DNA of 64,000 nt from Glomus cerebriforme (taxonomy: Eukaryota; Glomeromycota; Glomeromycetes; Glomerales; Glomeraceae): positions 287,294-351,293 of the forward strand of contig QKYT01000010.1 in assembly GCA_003550305.1 (NCBI GenBank), read 5' to 3'. Positions 58,903-64,000 of this stretch are shown piece by piece. The first letter of the stretch is position 1. Each line of letters starts with the position of its first letter. The notes beneath the pieces are model-generated. The model saw only the letters and a program-made list of their open reading frames with translations, was not told where the DNA came from and did no database searches. Made by a program: the position numbers and the translations under genes.

Positions 58903-60429
58903 AACCTTTTTTTTTAAAGAAATAAAAAATAGCAGACTTTAAAGTTTTTTTTTATTCTCTCCCCTATGAGGCACGTATGCCAAGAAGAACAATGTTACAC
59001 TTAATTTATTATGCTGATATATCATGTTTAACATCGATTCTTGTTCATTATGTATTCAATTTTTTTATTTTTTATTATTATTATTTTTTTTTTTTTTTTG
59101 AGGACGTTGCACCTAAAATTTCTGTTACGTCGATTTTTTTTTTCTTAACAATTTTACCCAATCATTACATCTAAAACTGTTTTTTTAAATGATTCTCGTT
59201 ATCATTCTTGGGCCGTTCTGTTCTTTAATCATTGTTTAACGAGAAAATGAAGATAATTTTTTCAGAGGGATGATAAACAAATATTACAAAAATAGTTTAT
59301 AGTATTATACTAGTTTATTCTATTTTATTTGATGTATAAATTTTATTATATTATAGTATAGCAATAACTGAAATTGAAAAGTTTATCCGTAGTTTATTTT
59401 AAATTAAATAAATAAATTTCTTATTTCGATTTAAACTTTTTTTTTCGTAAAAGATAATATTTGCTACTTAAATTTTGTTTTAAAAATTTTTTATTCATGA
59501 AATACAGTACTTTAACTTTTGTTTATACTAATTAAAGATGGTTCCTCAGTCTTCTCGGTCTTTTTTTGTTCTGAAAAATTACCCTACTTAAAACCTACAG
59601 TTGCATTGATAACGCAATATATTAAAAATGGAAGAAATGAGACCGTCTTTGGAAAATCAACAAAGTTTATGTCCTTGAATTTTTATGTCGCAGTAGGATA
59701 GACTAAAGACCTAAAGACTGTAAAGTGGCAAATTTTAAGCTTCGTCCTACTCCTCCCAAGATCGATAAAATGATAAAAGAACGGTAAAAAAAATTTTTTT
59801 CTTATGATTCTACTTTATTCCGAATTGAGTGATTAGACTGGGACCAAATTTTTGCAATTTATTAGTCCTCAATTTATCCTACTGTACCACGAAATTTTAA
59901 GACGCAGTCATTGCTACTTTTTCAAATATTCCAAAGACTGATACTAATCCGAAAGACGCTATAAATTCAAGTCAATATACAATAAAAATTAAAACTAATC
60001 GTATAATAATAAATAAATTTGGAGCATAAGTAAGTTATTCTCACGTAAATTATATTAATTTAATCTGTTTATTATTATTATTATTACAGATATATTTCTT
60101 TTCCCTTTTCTCAACATGCTGTATACCCATTAAAAATGGATCCCCTTTCATAATTTATTGAATATGGTTAAATAAACAGTAGAAAATCATTGGCGTAATG
60201 GTTAATCTACAAACGCAGTAATTATTGTGCTTATATTGTTCAAATGCAAGGATAGGATTTTGATCAACGTAGTTCCCTATAAAAAAAAAAAGAATGTACA
60301 GAAGCTAGTTTCTCTACATATCCTTCCCAATCGTAAATAATACGACCCATCATCGTTTCCGATACCTACTGTATTTATCCTCGATAGGATTTAAAGTTTT
60401 GTTAGTCGGTATTACGTGGCTTAAGATAA

Positions 60430-60505
60430 GAGTCATAATGCCGACTAATTGTCATCGAAGATGTCCAGTTATGTCCAGAAAATGTCCGTCTCAGTATCCG
60501 GAATT
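60430..60505. repeat. TCCGGAAA-type repeat patch (diverged)
   Basis: Contains GATGTCCAGTTATGTCCAGA, then AAATGTCCGTC and ATCCGGAATT, variants of the words in the 62013-62286 palindrome. Confidence 0.4.
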
Positions 60506-62012
60506 AGTATTATATGAAATTATGAAATTGAATTTTGTTTATAAATTTTTTTTAGAATATTCATTGAATTATTATTATCATTAATGACACAAAGTATTAC
60601 CTCAACTAATTTTTCTACGTTCATCCTATAAAATAAATATTATGCCATAATAAATTAAAAATTATTTTAATTTGTTATTAATTAAAGCGTCATTTTTCGT
60701 TTCTGAAACATCGTTTGAAAATTTTTTTTTATTTGATCTTAACGATAATGCACTTTACATTTTGTAATTCTACATTGATCCTTCATTTCCTCTAATTTTA
60801 AAATTATTTATCCGGTTAAGGCAGTCTGCGTAACATTTCAAATTTTTACGCCCGACCTATTTAATATTTTAGATACACAAAGTATCAGTTGGCTAATATT
60901 TTTAAATTTTTATTTATAAAAATATTGAAGCAAAAATAAGTTGAAATACATTTAGTCAAAGTTTATCGAAAAGTGACGAAAGGCTTTATTTTATAACGAC
61001 ACTAACACTTTTTCATTTTTGCTTATTTGCATTTTTGTAAATCACGTCTTAAACAGTAACAACTTATTATTTTTTTTTTTTAATTATCAAAACTATTGTC
61101 GATTATTCAATAGTATGTGATCGCTTTCACTGCTTACTAATTCTGATCTCAGGTGCCATGTCAGTCTAACGGACCGACCGGGCCGTATAAATACTCGGGA
61201 TTTCCAAAAATATGCGTATCAAAATTATAAATCACGTGCGCTTTGGTAATTAATTATTTATTTGAGTCACATGTAAAGTATATGAATTTTTTTTAATGAA
61301 AATAATTCTTTTATATACTTAATTAAGCACGATCTAAAACAAGAAGCAAAGAATGAATTATGAAGAACTTTGAAATAGAACTGACTATTCTATAATTTAT
61401 TCGTTATTAATATTATAGTGTTAGATTTTCGCATCCGCTTTTACACTTTTCCTTATATAACATCTTTTCAAAAATTGATTATCTAATAATTTAACTTGAA
61501 AATTAATATACGGTATGCATGCAGATTTCAAAGTTATCTATTCTATTATTGGTAACATTTTATTTGCTTACATATACTAATATTTACGCCATGTTCTATT
61601 ATTTGAAACACAAGAAAAGACAATTTAATTTCCATTATGTTTGCTTACGTTTTGCTTGACAGCTGTCAAATCAATCGTTACACTGTATATTATTTTTAAG
61701 TGATATTTCATTCTCATTAATCACATGATCTTTTTTTGCTGTGAAATTAATAAAAAGTTTTGTTACCTCAAGATGGAAGTCGTGTGATGTGATATGGTCG
61801 TATGGGTATTTTGAATAATAACCTTGTTGTACGATAAGATCTTTGTACATTAAAATGTAACAGAAAAAAGTTAGTAAAAAAGACTACAGTATATTTGGGT
61901 TAAATTCTTTTTAATATGTAAAAATAGTTTTAATAAAACAAGTTACTTTATAATAATTAAATTACTTACCATAACTTGTTATTGTCGAATTTTTCTAAAT
62001 TATTCGAAATTC

Positions 62013-62286
62013 CTTATGAAAAAGAATGTTCGGAAATTGTCACCAAAATTGTCCGGGTGTGTCCGGAAAATGTCCCACACGTCCAGGAAATGTCCGGAAA
62101 ACCGCAATATTCCGGACACCCAGACATTAACTCGCCTAGACATTTTCAGGACGTTTTCTAAAATATTGCAATATCTCAACGTCCGGAATATTGCGATTTT
62201 CCGTCATTTTCAGGACATGTGGAACATTTTCCGGACGCACCCGGACAATTTTGGTGGCAATTTCCGGACATTCTTTTTTCATAGGG
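62013..62286. mobile_element. Palindromic TCCGGAAA element with arms of about 105 bp
   Basis: 62013-62117 and 62181-62286 are near-perfect reverse complements around a 63-base loop. Both arms run from CTATGAAAA/CTTATGAAAA through ACCAAAATTGTCCGGGTG, TCCGGAAAATGT and CGCAATATTCCGGAC. No coding capacity; the ORFs across it (61976-62297) are by-products. It is a foldback or long-arm MITE. Confidence 0.8.
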
Positions 62287-62711
62287 GAAACATTTGATAG
62301 TATTAAATGAAAAGTATTTTGTCAAAATTATATTTAAAAAGAATTAGGTCGGGCAATAAAAAATTTTAAAAATAATACGTGGAGGCGACTGGAAATTGAA
62401 AAGACTTTACAAAAAATAATTCATTATCAGTTATAATAAGCACTCCACTTCTGTAATTCTGAATATAAAAAAATAATAAGAATACTATGACTTTTTAACC
62501 ATTATGACATATTTTGTCATTTAATTTATTTTTTTCTTGAAATAAAGGTTAATCGGTTGTGTTTTTGAAGACTGGGTTTAAACGAATCGAATCGAGTCCA
62601 ACCCGTTTTAAACCAGTTTTAACAAACCGGTTGCAACCAATTTGCGCATCCGAATTATGAAATTTCCTGTGTAATTACTGTAATTCAGGTCAAATACTAG
62701 CCATGATATTT

Positions 62712-62862
62712 TAGAAATTATTGAGAGAGAAAAAATTTTACGAGAAATTATGAGAAATTATTATGCGAGAATTTTATGAGAAATTATGAGAAATCATGAG
62801 AAATCATGAAAAATTATTGAGAAAATATGATAATTATTGAGAAATCATGAGGAATTATGATA
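62712..62862 (+). repeat. GAGAAATTAT tandem array, degenerate
   Basis: Repeats of GAGAAATTAT, GAGAAATCAT and GAGAAATTATT units of about 10-11 bp with frequent variants. Confidence 0.8.
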
Positions 62863-62995
62863 AATTGTGTATTGCTAAATATCACCGCAGGTGATGAGTT
62901 CCAGCCTGATGCTGGCCAAACCTAAGTAAATGCTAACTCGAGCCAGCACTATGAATTTGGCCCGAATTACGTCGTTATATCTAATTCCTTATTTT

Positions 62996-63205
62996 CTAAA
63001 GCGGAGCAGAATCACGTGATCATAGTGCATATCTGTCACCCCGCGTCACACCTTCATTTTCCATTTTTCCTAAGTATTCTAGGGACAATTTTTTCGATAG
63101 GTGAAATCCTATTTATCACCTGTTATTTATCACATGCATAATTTCTTAATGCCATAATTCCGGCCAAAAATTTTACGAAAATCACGTGATTCTGCTCCGC
63201 TTTAG
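62996..63205. mobile_element. MITE, 210 bp, 25-bp perfect inverted ends
   Basis: A 25-base sequence beginning CTAAAGCGGAGCAGAATCAC (62996-63020) is repeated exactly in inverted form at 63181-63205. The interior includes the segment shared with 46562-46625 and ATAATTCCGGCC. The adjacent right flank GACGGCCCCC resembles the GACGACCCC of the 22001-23122 element end. Confidence 0.75.
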
Positions 63206-64000
63206 ACGGCCCCCTTATTTGGAAATTTTCATAATTCTGGCCGGGATCATAATTCTGGCCAGAATTACTCACATCAACCGGTTTGAATGCAAACCGGTTT
63301 TCGTAATCTGACCCGAATTGTCTGGAAAACCGGTTTGGTACATCCGGTTCCCTCTATCTTGAAGATCATTTAAATCGCTACGAGATACCTGATTTTAATT
63401 TATTTTCTTTTGATAATAAGTTCTGAAACCATTTACGATTTTTGTGTCAATTTTTACAAATATGTATTATTTAAATTTTGAATTATATATTTGGAAATAA
63501 AGTTCACAAACAAAAAAGTTTTGATGTTAATAAATTTTATTGAATGGAGAATAAATAAAAAAAAATAGATTTATATAATAATCAGGTAGCATCATTGGAG
63601 AATTTCTTTTTTCTGATTAAATTAAACACGGACTCAATTCTGATATTAAAGTTTTTTTAGATTAAAACGCGTTATTCATATTAAAATAACTAATCAATAC
63701 TAAACTAATATATAAAACGAAACTTTATATTATCAGTTATAACCGAATGTTGTGATCATGAGACAAACAATAGAAATTAACTATTATATAAAAAAAATAT
63801 AGGAATTTGTACTTTACGCACCATGTATATTACGCACCCCAGCACATAAATTTATTATATTGAAAATTTCAATTATATTTGTTCCACGTGCATGTAATCA
63901 GATCATTATTAAGCTTTTTGTGGCTTCGTTTATTGATTTCTTTTCCTCTCTTTCCTCTTTACCTTTTATTTCATAACCAATATTCTTAACCATATGAATG

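Larger units (their letters stand above)
58903..64000. other. Intergenic, terminal repeat cluster
   Basis: No gene recognised. ORFs at 60399-60584 and 61976-62297 consist of repeat sequence. The right part is crowded with elements: 62013-62286, a GAGAAATTAT array at 62712-62862, and 62996-63205. AACCGGTTT-rich words occur at 62570-62645 and 63275-63350. Confidence 0.55.

Noticed and set aside
61976..62297. Two overlapping ORFs rich in CPEN and GCVRKMS words
   Set aside because: They are translations of the palindromic TCCGGAAA element.

Overview
The window is very A+T-rich eukaryotic DNA with long homopolymer runs, sparse genes, TATA-type promoters, short introns (67-96 bp, GT...AG, often ending CAAATAG) and many small inverted-repeat elements. 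A tyrosine-kinase-like (TKL) family kinase, F-box-like proteins with the TCRNWSIIAKD / EWLIVxYGKA signature and a small secreted protein together look most like an arbuscular mycorrhizal fungus (Glomeromycotina, Rhizophagus-like). That assignment is inference from style and family content; no species marker is visible. There are assembly gaps at 22404-22938, 50256-50261 and 18302. No rRNA, tRNA or CRISPR was recognised.

Gene layout: F-box-like gene (103-864); small ORF (3575-3868); short Arg-rich tail protein (4319-4486, minus); small secreted protein (7533-7970); two two-exon F-box-like genes (12691-13408 and 17146-18129); short tail proteins (20947-21156, 26872-27084); an F-box-family body lacking the F-box (31842-32495, minus); short tail proteins (39724-39918, 42842-43030, 44270-44488, the last followed by a decayed tandem copy); a pair of unknown paralogues (48628-49434, 51599-52411); a four-exon TKL kinase (54575-56013, minus); and a last short tail protein (58690-58902). 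The DNA between them holds inverted-repeat elements (MITE-like), one 62-bp tandem array, low-complexity runs and no convincing further genes.

The striking feature is a C-terminal tail shared by at least 11 genes with otherwise different architectures. It is an Arg-rich stretch, then a segment close to INNxxTLxRIxxLPRQ, then ND-P-x(3)-QFFNG-x-x-F ending at or within a few residues of the stop codon. It sits on F-box-like proteins (as a separate terminal exon in two of them), on a protein kinase, and alone as 55-72 residue proteins that have their own TATA boxes. I propose a lineage-specific, mobile C-terminal module that may dock several regulatory proteins to one partner, with the stand-alone copies acting as microprotein-like competitors. 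The shared motif is seen directly in the sequence; the function is inference.
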